Under the pieces are notes generated by a model that was not told the origin of the DNA, made no database searches, and saw nothing but the letters and a program-made list of their open reading frames with translations. A DNA stretch of 40,269 bases from Prevotella sp. (GTDB lineage: Bacteria > Bacteroidota > Bacteroidia > Bacteroidales > Bacteroidaceae): NCBI GenBank assembly GCA_022775105.1, contig JALFIX010000185.1, forward strand, positions 1-40,269, read 5' to 3'. This document shows, piece by piece, positions 23,938 through 32,472 of the stretch; the stretch's first letter is position 1; each line of letters begins with the position of its first letter. The position numbers were made by a program, and so were the translations under genes.

Positions 23938-25991
23938 ATCTTAATCTTTAATCCGGCAACCAACATTCTACCGGGAGAATACAACGCGTATGATGTCTTC
24001 GAACTGTCGATACGGTTATCTACCTTATTGAATATATTGTCTATTCCGAGCTTTGGTTCTATGACTATCCTACGATTGACGTTGAACACATGGGAGGTGT
24101 TGAAATTCCATACTCCATATCCCGGTGCATCGTTATAGGCAGAGTAATATGTCTTTGACTGCATACGACAGTTGAGGTCTGCCACAAGTCGATACTTGCC
24201 CCAAGCATGGGAATAGGCCACCGACATGGTAAGCGTGTTTTTGATGCTACGGTCGAGAAGTGACCATTCGTCTCCTGTCTTCGATTTTGCATACGTGTAT
24301 GCATAGTTGACGTTGAGATTAAGACCGTCAATGGGGTTGGCATTCACATTCACTTGTACTCCCTTCACCTCTCCCTTGTCACTGTTGACATAGTTGGCGT
24401 ATGTGGACATAGACTGCGCCTGGGCATCGGTCATCTCGGGAAACTCTGCCATGAGCATCTTCCTTGATTCATCATCGAGCTGTATGTTGTCCTTGACTAT
24501 CATGTCGTTGATGAAGTTCATGTAGCCCATAACCGAAACGGCAAAGCGGTCGCCACGGTATTCTGCACTGAGCGACACGTAGTGGCTCTTCTCGGGATTG
24601 AGGTCTTTATTGCCGAACGACACTTGCGCCTTACCCCTGTTCACAGAGAAATAGCGATAGTAAAGCTCGTCCATTCCCGGTGCACGGAATCCATTACTGT
24701 ATGTTGCCCTAACATTAATGTTTCCCACTGAATACATCATTGCCACCTTAGGCGTAAGATGACTGCCGAACTCACGATGATAGGTGTATCTCACGCCAAG
24801 CATAGCTTTCAATCCTTGCGCAAGAAGCATCTCGTGCTGGGCATATCCCGCAAGGGTATATACACTTGCGTCGATATTACCTGTTGAGGTGACGAGATTA
24901 TCCTGACGCCAGTCGGCACCGAAGATTGTTGTGGATTTTTCTGTTAATCCTAACACAGCCTTCAGTTCTCCTTCCATCATTCGCTGTTTTTTCGACTGGA
25001 TATAGTCGCCCACTTTGTATGTGGATGTCTCCACATCATATTCCTTACCATAGCGGTAGCGGTCAACGGTAAAATCTGCCTGTAATGAGTTGCGATTGGT
25101 AAACTTGTATATACCACCGAGATTCCAGCGCAAAGACTTGTAGCGCATCTCATAGTCAAGACCTCCACTGACATCCGGATTGGTGTTAGGACGATCGGTT
25201 ATCTTTCTGCTGTATTCAAGTCCAGCATTCAGAGCAAGCCTCTTTATGGGTTGCCATGTGAACTTCTGTCCGAATATATTGCTACGATAGCCTGTGAACA
25301 ATGGGGAGATGGAGCGTTGCGTCTCGCCTTCCTCACCGCTTACATATTCGTAGTCGTTCACTCGATAACTGTCGGCACGGTCATGACTGAACGAGGTGTA
25401 GGAACCGAAGCCGTTGGAGAAGATGTCAAGGTTTACACTCTCCGTCAACTGGCCCTCTCCACTAACCCTCGTGTCTGAAGTGACGCTTACAAGTTCACTC
25501 GTAGGCTGTTCGGTGATAATATTAATTACTCCGGCGATAGCATCGCTACCATAGAGCGAACTGGCAGCCCCGTCGAGCACCTCTATTCGTTTCACTCTCG
25601 ACATATTGATGCGCTGCAGGTCGGCATTGTTGGATATCTCTCCGCTCAGTTTTCTTCCGTTGATGAGCACAAGTATATACTTGCCGCCCAACCCGTTGAG
25701 CCTCAACTGCGAACCCATCGAGTTGGGGGCCATTGAAATCTGAGGCATTGTGCGTGTAAGGGCATCAGCAAAAGTTGATATACCCTGTTCACTTATTTCC
25801 TTTGCCGTGATTACGTGTACGGGAGTTACAGCAGTTCCCAAACGCTGATGATGCCCCGATCCCGTCACTACGACGGGATTGAGGCTCATTGTCTTATAAA
25901 CATTTGTCGTGTCGCCTTTTTTATGTATCTGCGCATGGGCAGTCAACGGCATGGCGACCGCAATTATCCAAATAAAACTATTCTTTTTCAA
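23934..25991 (-). CDS. btuB: TonB-dependent outer membrane receptor, BtuB-like (second in operon)
   Basis: A 685-residue outer membrane receptor with signal peptide (MKKNSFIWIIAVAMPLTAHA). The plug domain spans about 35-160: TonB-box-like NPVVVTGSG, LNGLGGKYILVLINGRKL and SSLYGSDAIAGVINIITEQP. A 22-strand-type barrel follows and ends in an aromatic/charged strand (GRMLVAGLKIKI). It is similar in plan to the receptor at 27108-29243. Its place in a riboswitch-led cobalamin operon suggests transport of a corrinoid, a tetrapyrrole or cobalt. Translation appears to start at a TTG (25991), since no ATG precedes the signal peptide and the only internal one would cut it. A TTGAAATA-type repeat fills the 32-base gap upstream. 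Confidence 0.85.
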   Translation of the reverse strand: MKKNSFIWIIAVAMPLTAHAQIHKKGDTTNVYKTMSLNPVVVTGSGHHQRLGTAVTPVHVITAKEISEQGISTFADALTRTMPQISMAPNSMGSQLRLNGLGGKYILVLINGRKLSGEISNNADLQRINMSRVKRIEVLDGAASSLYGSDAIAGVINIITEQPTSELVSVTSDTRVSGEGQLTESVNLDIFSNGFGSYTSFSHDRADSYRVNDYEYVSGEEGETQRSISPLFTGYRSNIFGQKFTWQPIKRLALNAGLEYSRKITDRPNTNPDVSGGLDYEMRYKSLRWNLGGIYKFTNRNSLQADFTVDRYRYGKEYDVETSTYKVGDYIQSKKQRMMEGELKAVLGLTEKSTTIFGADWRQDNLVTSTGNIDASVYTLAGYAQHEMLLAQGLKAMLGVRYTYHREFGSHLTPKVAMMYSVGNINVRATYSNGFRAPGMDELYYRYFSVNRGKAQVSFGNKDLNPEKSHYVSLSAEYRGDRFAVSVMGYMNFINDMIVKDNIQLDDESRKMLMAEFPEMTDAQAQSMSTYANYVNSDKGEVKGVQVNVNANPIDGLNLNVNYAYTYAKSKTGDEWSLLDRSIKNTLTMSVAYSHAWGKYRLVADLNCRMQSKTYYSAYNDAPGYGVWNFNTSHVFNVNRRIVIEPKLGIDNIFNKVDNRIDSSKTSYALYSPGRMLVAGLKIKI

Positions 25992-26022
25992 TATTTCAAT
26001 TTTTCAATATTTCAAGATTTCC
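25984..26022. repeat. TTTCAAT-type spacer repeat
   Basis: TTTTCAATATTTCAA is followed by a near-identical copy, TTTTTCAATATTTCAAG. A related spacer, TTTTCAATCTTTCAA repeated, sits at 32439-32468 before cobD, and a short one (TTGAAAAATTGAAAGATT) at 15540-15557. These AT-rich repeats fill short intergenic gaps. Here the repeat also supplies several possible TTG start codons for the receptor gene. Confidence 0.6.
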
Positions 26023-26023
26023 A

Positions 26024-27121
26024 TCATTCCGGATTCTTCGAGTGATAGTAATCCACAGTCTCGGCATTTCTTGTATGTGCCTTATAGAGCGCACGCACAT
26101 TGGCAAACTCCAATAGACCCTTCACTGTTCCGTTGGTGTCGGTATAGCTGTTGGCGTCTATTGTGTAGCCCATGTGTTGGAAATAATTCTTCCAACTTGT
26201 GTCTTCCACCTCACCCTCGTCATTATACTCATATCCGTTGTCCCAAGCATCATCGTCTCCTGCCATGTCATTGTGGGCATGATCACCCGCAATTGACATC
26301 AACGGGGCACAATAAACATTACCTGAGGTAAGGCCATTAGCCTGCATACGCTCATATACGTGGGTCTTGAAGTTCTCCTTCATATCTACTGTTCCTACAT
26401 AATAGTTGGGATTGATAGCCTGCAAGGCTTCCTCCAATTGGGTATAGCGCACATTTGCCTTGTAAGTGTCGTAGGTATCGGGATTTCCATGTCCCATCAG
26501 CAGCATAGCTCCCTTTTGGGCATAGCTGGAGAAGTTGGTGTCAATCACCTTTGCCAGGGCGTTCACGTCGGCAGGATATTCAGCCAACAAGGGATAGCCG
26601 AGCTTGAGGGTCATATTGGCAAGATAGGCGTCATCGAGGTCGCCGTTGGAATTATTGGCGAAGTCCTTCATGGCATTGATAACGCGAGTGTATTCCTCGC
26701 CAGGTATCACCTGCATCGACTGAACGATAATCTCATCATACTTTACACGTCCGAAAGCTTCGAGCCAGTATTTAGGTTCATAAAAAGAACGTGCGTCGGT
26801 GTTTTCGGCTGCCATGGCACGGTTGATACAGATGGCAGACGAGAAGGAGAGATAGACATCGTAACCAGGGAAATCCTTCTTGTATTCGCTCACGGTGAGA
26901 TCGAAGGCATCGTAGGCCTGTTGCCATGTGGAACCAAACGCAACGAGCAGGATTGCCTTGGTGTTCTGCTTCTGTGCCTTAACGGTGGCATCCACTTCTT
27001 GCTGATAACGCTCTGTGTTTGAAATACTACCACTGTTGTCGTCATCGTCACTACATGCCGTAAATGATATACTCATCATTGCGGCTGCAATCAACATTGC
27101 AAAAAACTTAATCTTCTTCAT
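26024..27121 (-). CDS. cbiK: Exported CbiK-like cobaltochelatase lipoprotein
   Basis: A 365-residue lipoprotein (ISFTAC, lipid-bearing Cys23) whose mature part matches the class II chelatase CbiK: AFGSTWQQAYDAF near 61-73, LLMGHGNP with His211, and MSIAGDHAHNDMAGDD with His281, the two metal-ligand histidines of the family. The third ligand, a Glu in Salmonella CbiK, seems to be Asp246 (GTVDM); this alignment is by eye. CbiK inserts Co2+ into sirohydrochlorin. The residues right after Cys23 are SDDDDN, the acidic type of signal that sends Bacteroidetes lipoproteins to the cell surface. It overlaps the upstream receptor gene by 14 bases and is followed by a second receptor, so a role in metal or tetrapyrrole uptake is as likely as biosynthesis. 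Confidence 0.88.
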   Translation of the reverse strand: MKKIKFFAMLIAAAMMSISFTACSDDDDNSGSISNTERYQQEVDATVKAQKQNTKAILLVAFGSTWQQAYDAFDLTVSEYKKDFPGYDVYLSFSSAICINRAMAAENTDARSFYEPKYWLEAFGRVKYDEIIVQSMQVIPGEEYTRVINAMKDFANNSNGDLDDAYLANMTLKLGYPLLAEYPADVNALAKVIDTNFSSYAQKGAMLLMGHGNPDTYDTYKANVRYTQLEEALQAINPNYYVGTVDMKENFKTHVYERMQANGLTSGNVYCAPLMSIAGDHAHNDMAGDDDAWDNGYEYNDEGEVEDTSWKNYFQHMGYTIDANSYTDTNGTVKGLLEFANVRALYKAHTRNAETVDYYHSKNPE

Positions 27122-29243
27122 TGTCTTTATAATTTTTATTTTTATTAATAATGTTGTTTATCTTCTTTCCCTGTGAAAATCTTATTGTAAGCGAGGCAAA
27201 CAGTGTAGTGCCTGATGTATTGGTGCCAAGATGAAGTCCGTGGGGAGTACGGTCAACATAGTTAAAGATGTTATCTATGCCAGCCTCTATCCTATATGCC
27301 ATTCCATGCGACTTCCCAATATCGTGTGTCGTAGTCAGTCGCCATATCTGATAGCCCTTGCCGTCACCATTGGTCTGATAGTATCTTTTTGTCGAGAATT
27401 TGCCATAAAGTCCAATGCCAAGATTGTATGACGGTGATATATTGTGGTTCCATGTGGCAAAGATGTTACCCTTATGGTGTGCCATACCGTCAATTACCAC
27501 ATTAATCATCTTGTCGTGGGTGGTGTCGAAGATGTTGGCATCGGTGTCAAGATAACTGTATCCTGCTCCCAACGACAGATTGTCGGTGGTGTATCTCAAT
27601 GTCACGTCGGCTCCAAAGGTCTTCGCATTGTCCATATTCATATATCTACGCACCTTACTCAACATCTCGCCATATTGCTCACGATATACGTCGGGAGCTT
27701 CTGAATTAGGGATGGTTACGAGAGTTATCATGTCGCCCAATTTATTATAATACCCCGTTGCGGAGATATTGAAATGACCTATGGTATATTCTGCATTGAG
27801 CGAGAAATAGTTGGATGTCTGAGGTTTGAGATTCGGATTGCCGAGAAATAGAATCATGCCGTTCATATCGCGGGCATATTGATAGTTGAGCTCCTTCAAT
27901 GTAGGTGTCTTGAAACCTTGGCTCCATGATGCCCTTATACGTAAGTCTCTGACCTTAAGCATTGCCGAGAGTTTAGGGGTCAATCGCCAACCGAAACTCT
28001 CGTTGCGGTTGAGGCGCAATCCTGCCGTTATATGCAACATTTTTATTAGTTGCAGCTCATCCTGCAAATATATAGCCTCGGTATTGTCGCTTGCCGTCTG
28101 TCCCTTAATACTTGCCGGCGCTTCGAGATAATCGTATCTCGCCTCGAGTCCAGCACTGAGCTTATTGGTGTTGGTAAGGGCAAAAACACCCTTCACATTC
28201 AGCATTGTGCGCTCCTGATTGCTCATCAGCAGTTTCTGACCTGCAAAATAGGGATAGTCGAGAATGAAATTTCCTTTTTCGTCAAATCCCTCGGCAAGGG
28301 TTGTTGATGTAAAGGCATGATAATAAGCGTGCTTGTTCCAACTGATATCCGCTGTAACAAGGTCGCCCCTGCCTGTAGTCCACTTCATTCCTGCCGTTGC
28401 TGACGCATTCTTGTATTTCAGGTCGTAGTTATACACATCATACTTTGGATACTTGCCACTCTCGCGGTATATACCTTTCTGATACCACGAACCTTCGGCA
28501 TACAATTCCATCGCCTTAGTGGGATTCCAAGCAAGTCGCTCGGCTATCTGCCAGTTGGTAAACTCATTGGCTGTCTTACTCTTGGAGTCGGTGACGGGGG
28601 CAGCCGATGATGGTGTATATTCAGTGGCTGTGTTCTGCCAACCATCGTTGTGCTGCAATTGGAAATTGGTGTATGAACTTATCTTGCCCCATCTCAGTGC
28701 CACACCGTTATGCTGCCGCACGTCATTATGTGTGCCATATCTGGTTTTGTTCTCCACCATCAGTCCTTCGTCATGCTTTCGCGTTATGATGTTTATCACT
28801 CCTGCAATGGCGTCACTACCATAAAGTGCCGACGAGGCTCCCTTTACAATCTCTATTCGTTCGATATTGTTTGGGTCTATAAGTCCGAGGTCGTTCTCTC
28901 CTCCCACATCGCCATGTATCCTTTTCCCGTCGATGAGAATAAGGATATACGAATTTCCCAATCCGTTCATCTGCATTTGCGAACCCATGTCTCCCTGCTC
29001 GAAGTCAAACGACGACGACAGTTGCGACAGGATATCTTCAATAGAACGTCCTGCGAAATTCTTCAATGCCTGACGGCTGATAACCTCCGTCTGTACGGGC
29101 GCATCTTTCAGTAGGTGCTGTGTACCAGTACCTGTCACCACTACCTCCTGCAATTTCTCTTTGCTCTCGATAGTATGTTGCGCCAAAGCAAGCGGGCACG
29201 AACCGGCAAGAGCCAGTAAGCCCACAACAACTCTGTTATTCAT
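27108..29243 (-). CDS. btuB: TonB-dependent outer membrane receptor, BtuB-like (first in operon)
   Basis: A 711-residue receptor with signal peptide MNNRVVVGLLALAGSCPLALA. The plug domain (about 30-160) holds EVVVTGTG (TonB box), LSSSFDFEQGDMGSQMQMNG, YILILIDGKRIHG and SSALYGSDAIAGVINIITRK. The barrel follows to residue 711. The start at 29243 is chosen from the signal peptide; the frame is open further upstream only because it runs through the riboswitch. The cobalamin riboswitch directly precedes it, the standard arrangement for btuB genes. The C-terminal 15 residues (KINNIINKNKNYKDNEED) extend past the expected last barrel strand, which is unusual. Confidence 0.9.
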   Translation of the reverse strand: MNNRVVVGLLALAGSCPLALAQHTIESKEKLQEVVVTGTGTQHLLKDAPVQTEVISRQALKNFAGRSIEDILSQLSSSFDFEQGDMGSQMQMNGLGNSYILILIDGKRIHGDVGGENDLGLIDPNNIERIEIVKGASSALYGSDAIAGVINIITRKHDEGLMVENKTRYGTHNDVRQHNGVALRWGKISSYTNFQLQHNDGWQNTATEYTPSSAAPVTDSKSKTANEFTNWQIAERLAWNPTKAMELYAEGSWYQKGIYRESGKYPKYDVYNYDLKYKNASATAGMKWTTGRGDLVTADISWNKHAYYHAFTSTTLAEGFDEKGNFILDYPYFAGQKLLMSNQERTMLNVKGVFALTNTNKLSAGLEARYDYLEAPASIKGQTASDNTEAIYLQDELQLIKMLHITAGLRLNRNESFGWRLTPKLSAMLKVRDLRIRASWSQGFKTPTLKELNYQYARDMNGMILFLGNPNLKPQTSNYFSLNAEYTIGHFNISATGYYNKLGDMITLVTIPNSEAPDVYREQYGEMLSKVRRYMNMDNAKTFGADVTLRYTTDNLSLGAGYSYLDTDANIFDTTHDKMINVVIDGMAHHKGNIFATWNHNISPSYNLGIGLYGKFSTKRYYQTNGDGKGYQIWRLTTTHDIGKSHGMAYRIEAGIDNIFNYVDRTPHGLHLGTNTSGTTLFASLTIRFSQGKKINNIINKNKNYKDNEED

Positions 29244-29324
29244 ACCAATAAAATAAAAATAATGTTGATTTCGCCTACCCTTATTCCTGAGGGCGCGATG
29301 CCAAATCTTGGCGTATGCCGAGGT

Positions 29325-29505
29325 TATAGCATTTGAGGCAGGTCTTCTGGCTTTCCCCAGTCTGTCATACCTTCCCACACCATCGGTGCAGTGGCGTTAT
29401 ACTGACAGGCTTTATCTTCGGGGGATTACAGCTGCAGGAACAGCTCCGGTCTTTCACTCGGATTCCCTTACGTCGGACGGCATCTGCCGCCGATTGCCTT
29501 CAATT
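29325..29505 (-). promoter_or_regulatory. Cobalamin riboswitch (operon leader)
   Basis: Read on the minus strand, the leader has the conserved cobalamin-aptamer blocks in order: AAGGGAATCCGAGTGAAAG, GAGCTGTTCCTGCAGCTGTA, GCCACTG, TGGGAAGG, and the B12 box AGCCAGAAGACCTGCC (29337-29352). Adenosyl- or other cobalamin binding would shut down the operon behind it. About 80 bases separate the B12 box from the receptor ATG and contain a GCCAAGATTTGGC hairpin (about 29299-29312). No strong T-run is seen, so control by hiding the start region is more likely than termination. Confidence 0.95.
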
Positions 29506-29512
29506 TCGGGTG

Positions 29513-29543
29513 CAAAGGTAGTATTTTATTTTGATACTACCAA
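29513..29543 (-). promoter_or_regulatory. Promoter of the riboswitch-led cobalamin operon
   Basis: The minus strand has -7 TACCTTTG at 29513-29520, a 20-base spacer and -33 TTG at 29541-29543. The -33 box lies inside the last codons of cobB, so cobB and the operon have separate starts but readthrough is possible. Confidence 0.8.
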
Positions 29544-30820
29544 ATAAAAAGAATATTTTTTTCATTTCCCCAATATAAATGGGTGTAGCTTGCCATGACA
29601 TTGCCTTGCCTTATCACTGGCGAGTCAACGATATTTCCACGGGCATCATATACAAGAGCTGCCGAATGGGGTTTGGGTTCGACAAACTGGGTATAATGAA
29701 ACTCATGCCCCCGCCATTCCTTGCCGTCCATCACTACACGTCGATAACCCAATGACAGTTTGCGATCCGCCTTTTTAGCTGTTATTTTATATGGTAACAC
29801 TCCGCACATCTCCGCTTCGCCATCATCAGAAAGAATACTCTCGCAAAGATACATCATACCACCACATTCAGCTATGATACGTCCTCCCCGCTCTGCGTAT
29901 TCCCTAATAGACCGTCTGCATCTTTCCGCACTTTGCAGGCTATCCAGATGTTTTTCGGGATAGCCTCCAGGAAGATACAGCAATGTCGTGTCTTGTGGTA
30001 TCTCCTTATTCTGCTCGGGGTCGAAATACTCCACGGAACCCATACTCTTTAATATGTCAATATGCTCTTGATATAAAAAAGAGAATGACTCCGCATTACG
30101 TGCAACAAGAATCTTTTCACTGCCAACATGCTCTTCAATATCATCTATAGCCATATCCACACTTTCACATCTCTTTATGAGCCTCCTCCAATCCACATTA
30201 TCTTCCACCATATCGGCCAATACTGATACATCTACCTTACTGCTGAAGTCCAGTCCAAGATATCTCTCACCATTAACAGCCTCATTACGCTTGGGAATAA
30301 AACCAAAACATTCCAATCCTACTTGTTCGCATGCTTCGTGAAGTAGTCGCTTGTGCTTTTCCGACCCTACCTTATTATATATAATACCTATAACATTCAC
30401 TTTCTCACAAAAATGCTTGAATCCATAAAGCAGGGGGGCTATGGAAAAGCCCGTATGACTTGCATCCACAACAAGCACTATTGGCAAACCCAGTGTTGTT
30501 GCTATTTCTGCCGGACTACCCTTATGTCTTTCATATCCGTCATACATACCCATCATTCCCTCGACAACAGTGATGTCGGCATCTGCCGAATAATGACGAT
30601 AGAGTTCTCTGACATGCTCACAAGTAGCCATGAACAGGTCAAGGTTTACTGATGGTCTGCCGCACACCAATCCGTGAAACATTGTGTCGATATAATCCGG
30701 GCCGCATTTGAACGGCTGCACCTTATACCCATTCCTTGCCAACAATGCCATCAGTCCGACAGCTAATGTTGTCTTGCCGGCTCCAGATGTGGGAGCCGCT
30801 ATCATAAATCCTTTTTTCAT
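29537..30820 (-). CDS. cobB: Cobyrinate a,c-diamide synthase (CobB/CbiA)
   Basis: A 427-residue protein with two domains. The N-terminal part is a P-loop ATPase: APTSGAGKTT at 9-18, KCGPDYIDTMFH, then VVEGMMGMYDGY. The C-terminal part is a class I glutamine amidotransferase-like domain with LYLPGGYPEKHL and the nucleophile Cys in IAECGGMMYLCE. It amidates the a and c side chains of cobyrinate using ATP and glutamine. The start at 30820 fits the family N-terminus and a -7 box 22 bases upstream. It is divergent from cobQ and lies just upstream of the riboswitch, so it may escape riboswitch control. Confidence 0.95.
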   Translation of the reverse strand: MKKGFMIAAPTSGAGKTTLAVGLMALLARNGYKVQPFKCGPDYIDTMFHGLVCGRPSVNLDLFMATCEHVRELYRHYSADADITVVEGMMGMYDGYERHKGSPAEIATTLGLPIVLVVDASHTGFSIAPLLYGFKHFCEKVNVIGIIYNKVGSEKHKRLLHEACEQVGLECFGFIPKRNEAVNGERYLGLDFSSKVDVSVLADMVEDNVDWRRLIKRCESVDMAIDDIEEHVGSEKILVARNAESFSFLYQEHIDILKSMGSVEYFDPEQNKEIPQDTTLLYLPGGYPEKHLDSLQSAERCRRSIREYAERGGRIIAECGGMMYLCESILSDDGEAEMCGVLPYKITAKKADRKLSLGYRRVVMDGKEWRGHEFHYTQFVEPKPHSAALVYDARGNIVDSPVIRQGNVMASYTHLYWGNEKNILFIW

Positions 30821-30842
30821 ATCAAGCGAATCAATGTTTTTG

Positions 30843-30850
30843 CAAAGATA
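30843..30850 (-). promoter_or_regulatory. Putative -7 box of cobB
   Basis: The minus strand reads TATCTTTG, a match to TAnnTTTG, 22 bases before the cobB ATG. No TTG is found at the expected distance upstream. Confidence 0.5.
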
Positions 30851-30953
30851 CATCTTTTCCTCGTAATCAGAAAGAAATTCAAATTCTTTAACTCATTCGA
30901 ATGATTTTAGCAGAAACTTGTCGATTTTGTGCGTGATATTAAAATAAAAATTG

Positions 30954-30961
30954 TAACTTTG
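30954..30961 (+). promoter_or_regulatory. Putative -7 box of cobQ
   Basis: TAACTTTG matches TAnnTTTG and ends only seven bases before the cobQ ATG at 30969. The nearest TTG upstream (30927-30929) gives a long spacer of 24 bases. Confidence 0.55.
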
Positions 30962-30968
30962 CAGCCGA

Positions 30969-32438
30969 ATGAAAAAGATTAGAAACATAATGTTTGTGGG
31001 AACGGGCAGCGATGTGGGGAAAAGCGTCATCGCTGCCGCTTTCTGTCGAATATTCAGGCAGGACGGCTATCAGCCGGCTCCCTTCAAGGCACAGAACATG
31101 GCCCTCAACTCGTACGCCACGCCCGAAGGACTGGAGATCGGAAGGGCGCAAGCGGCTCAGGCTGAGGCGGCCATGATTCCGTGTCATGTGGATATGAATC
31201 CCATTCTGCTCAAACCGCAGTCGGACCATACGTCGCAGGTGGTGCTCAATGGTGTTGCAATAGGCAATAGAGATGCCTATAGCTACTTCCGCGGTGAGGG
31301 CAAGGACTGGCTCAGACGTGAGGCTTGTGAGGCATTCGACCGACTGGCTGCACGCTTTTCGCCCATCGTAATGGAGGGGGCGGGAAGTATCTCCGAACTC
31401 AACCTGCGCGACAGGGACATCGTGAATATGCCTATGGCACGTCATGCCGATGCCGACGTAATCCTTGTGGGCGACATCGACCGTGGCGGTGTGTTCGCAA
31501 GTCTATATGGCAGCATTATGCTCCAAACTCCCGAAGACCGACAGCGCATCAAGGGCATCATTGTCAATAAGTTCCGAGGCGACTTGCGCCTGTTTGAGGA
31601 CGGGCGGAGGATGATTGAGCAGCTATGCCAGGTGCCTGTGCTCGGTGTTGTGCCTTATCTTGAGGACATCGGAGTGGAGGACGAGGATAGTGTGGTGCTC
31701 GACAAGAAACAGCGTTCAGCCAAGGAGGGCAAGACCAATGTAGCCATCGTCAAACTGCGGCATCTGAGCAATTTCACCGATTTCAACGCCATCGAGCAAG
31801 ACCGCCGTCTCAACGTATATTACACCACCGAAAAGGAGCAGTTGCTAAGGGCTGACATCATCATACTTCCCGGATGCAAGGCTACAATCGACGACCTGCG
31901 CCATTTGAAAGAGGAAGGAGTGGCGGACACCATCCGTGAAGCCCACAGACAAGGGAAAACCGTATTCGGTATCTGCGGCGGCTATCAGATGCTCGGTATG
32001 AGCATCGATGACCCTCGACAGACAGAAGGCGACACCATCCACATCGAAGGCATCGGACTGCTGCCCATGCGCACAGTGATGGGCGAGAAGAAAACGACAT
32101 GCCAAACGGAGTTCACGCTTGCCACCGGAAGTGAAAAAATGCGAGGCTATGAAATCCATCAAGGCATCTCAACCCCAATAGATAAAACCACATACACCCC
32201 CCTGACTATCAAAGCCGACGGCACCCCCGAAGGCTGCATAGCCGACAGTCACTGTATGGGCACCTATCTCCACGGCTGTCTCGACAATTCCGCCTTCGTT
32301 GATTTCCTTCTCGGCAGCAAGGACACCTCCTCTTTCGACTTCGCCGAATACAAGGAGCAACACTACAACCGCCTTGCCGACCACATCAGAAAGCATGTTG
32401 ACATGACAAAGGTATATGACATACTAAGCCGCCAATAA
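30969..32438 (+). CDS. cobQ: Cobyric acid synthase (CobQ/CbiP)
   Basis: A 489-residue amidotransferase. The N-terminal ATPase domain has GTGSDVGKS at 11-19, FKAQNMALNSYATPEGLEIG at 39-58, VMEGAGSISE at 134-143 and VGDIDRGGVFASLYG at 167-181. The C-terminal glutamine amidotransferase domain has FGICGGYQMLG with the nucleophile-position Cys336 and GTYLHGCLDN near 430. It amidates the b, d, e and g side chains of adenosyl-cobyrinate a,c-diamide. The gene heads a plus-strand unit with cobD and cbiB. The -7 box is so close to the ATG that the mRNA may be almost leaderless. ATG at 30990 is an alternative start but would leave only three residues before the P-loop. Confidence 0.96.
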   Translation: MKKIRNIMFVGTGSDVGKSVIAAAFCRIFRQDGYQPAPFKAQNMALNSYATPEGLEIGRAQAAQAEAAMIPCHVDMNPILLKPQSDHTSQVVLNGVAIGNRDAYSYFRGEGKDWLRREACEAFDRLAARFSPIVMEGAGSISELNLRDRDIVNMPMARHADADVILVGDIDRGGVFASLYGSIMLQTPEDRQRIKGIIVNKFRGDLRLFEDGRRMIEQLCQVPVLGVVPYLEDIGVEDEDSVVLDKKQRSAKEGKTNVAIVKLRHLSNFTDFNAIEQDRRLNVYYTTEKEQLLRADIIILPGCKATIDDLRHLKEEGVADTIREAHRQGKTVFGICGGYQMLGMSIDDPRQTEGDTIHIEGIGLLPMRTVMGEKKTTCQTEFTLATGSEKMRGYEIHQGISTPIDKTTYTPLTIKADGTPEGCIADSHCMGTYLHGCLDNSAFVDFLLGSKDTSSFDFAEYKEQHYNRLADHIRKHVDMTKVYDILSRQ

Positions 32439-32468
32439 TTTTCAATCTTTCAATTTTTCAATCTTTCA
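32439..32468. repeat. TTTCAAT-type spacer repeat before cobD
   Basis: TTTTCAATCTTTCAA is followed by TTTTTCAATCTTTCAA, filling the gap between cobQ and cobD. It is the same repeat type as at 25984-26022. Confidence 0.6.
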
Positions 32469-32472
32469 ATAT

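Noticed and set aside
29244..29378. Longer N-terminus for the first receptor of the cobalamin operon
   Set aside because: This part is the riboswitch and its expression platform; the signal peptide begins at 29243.
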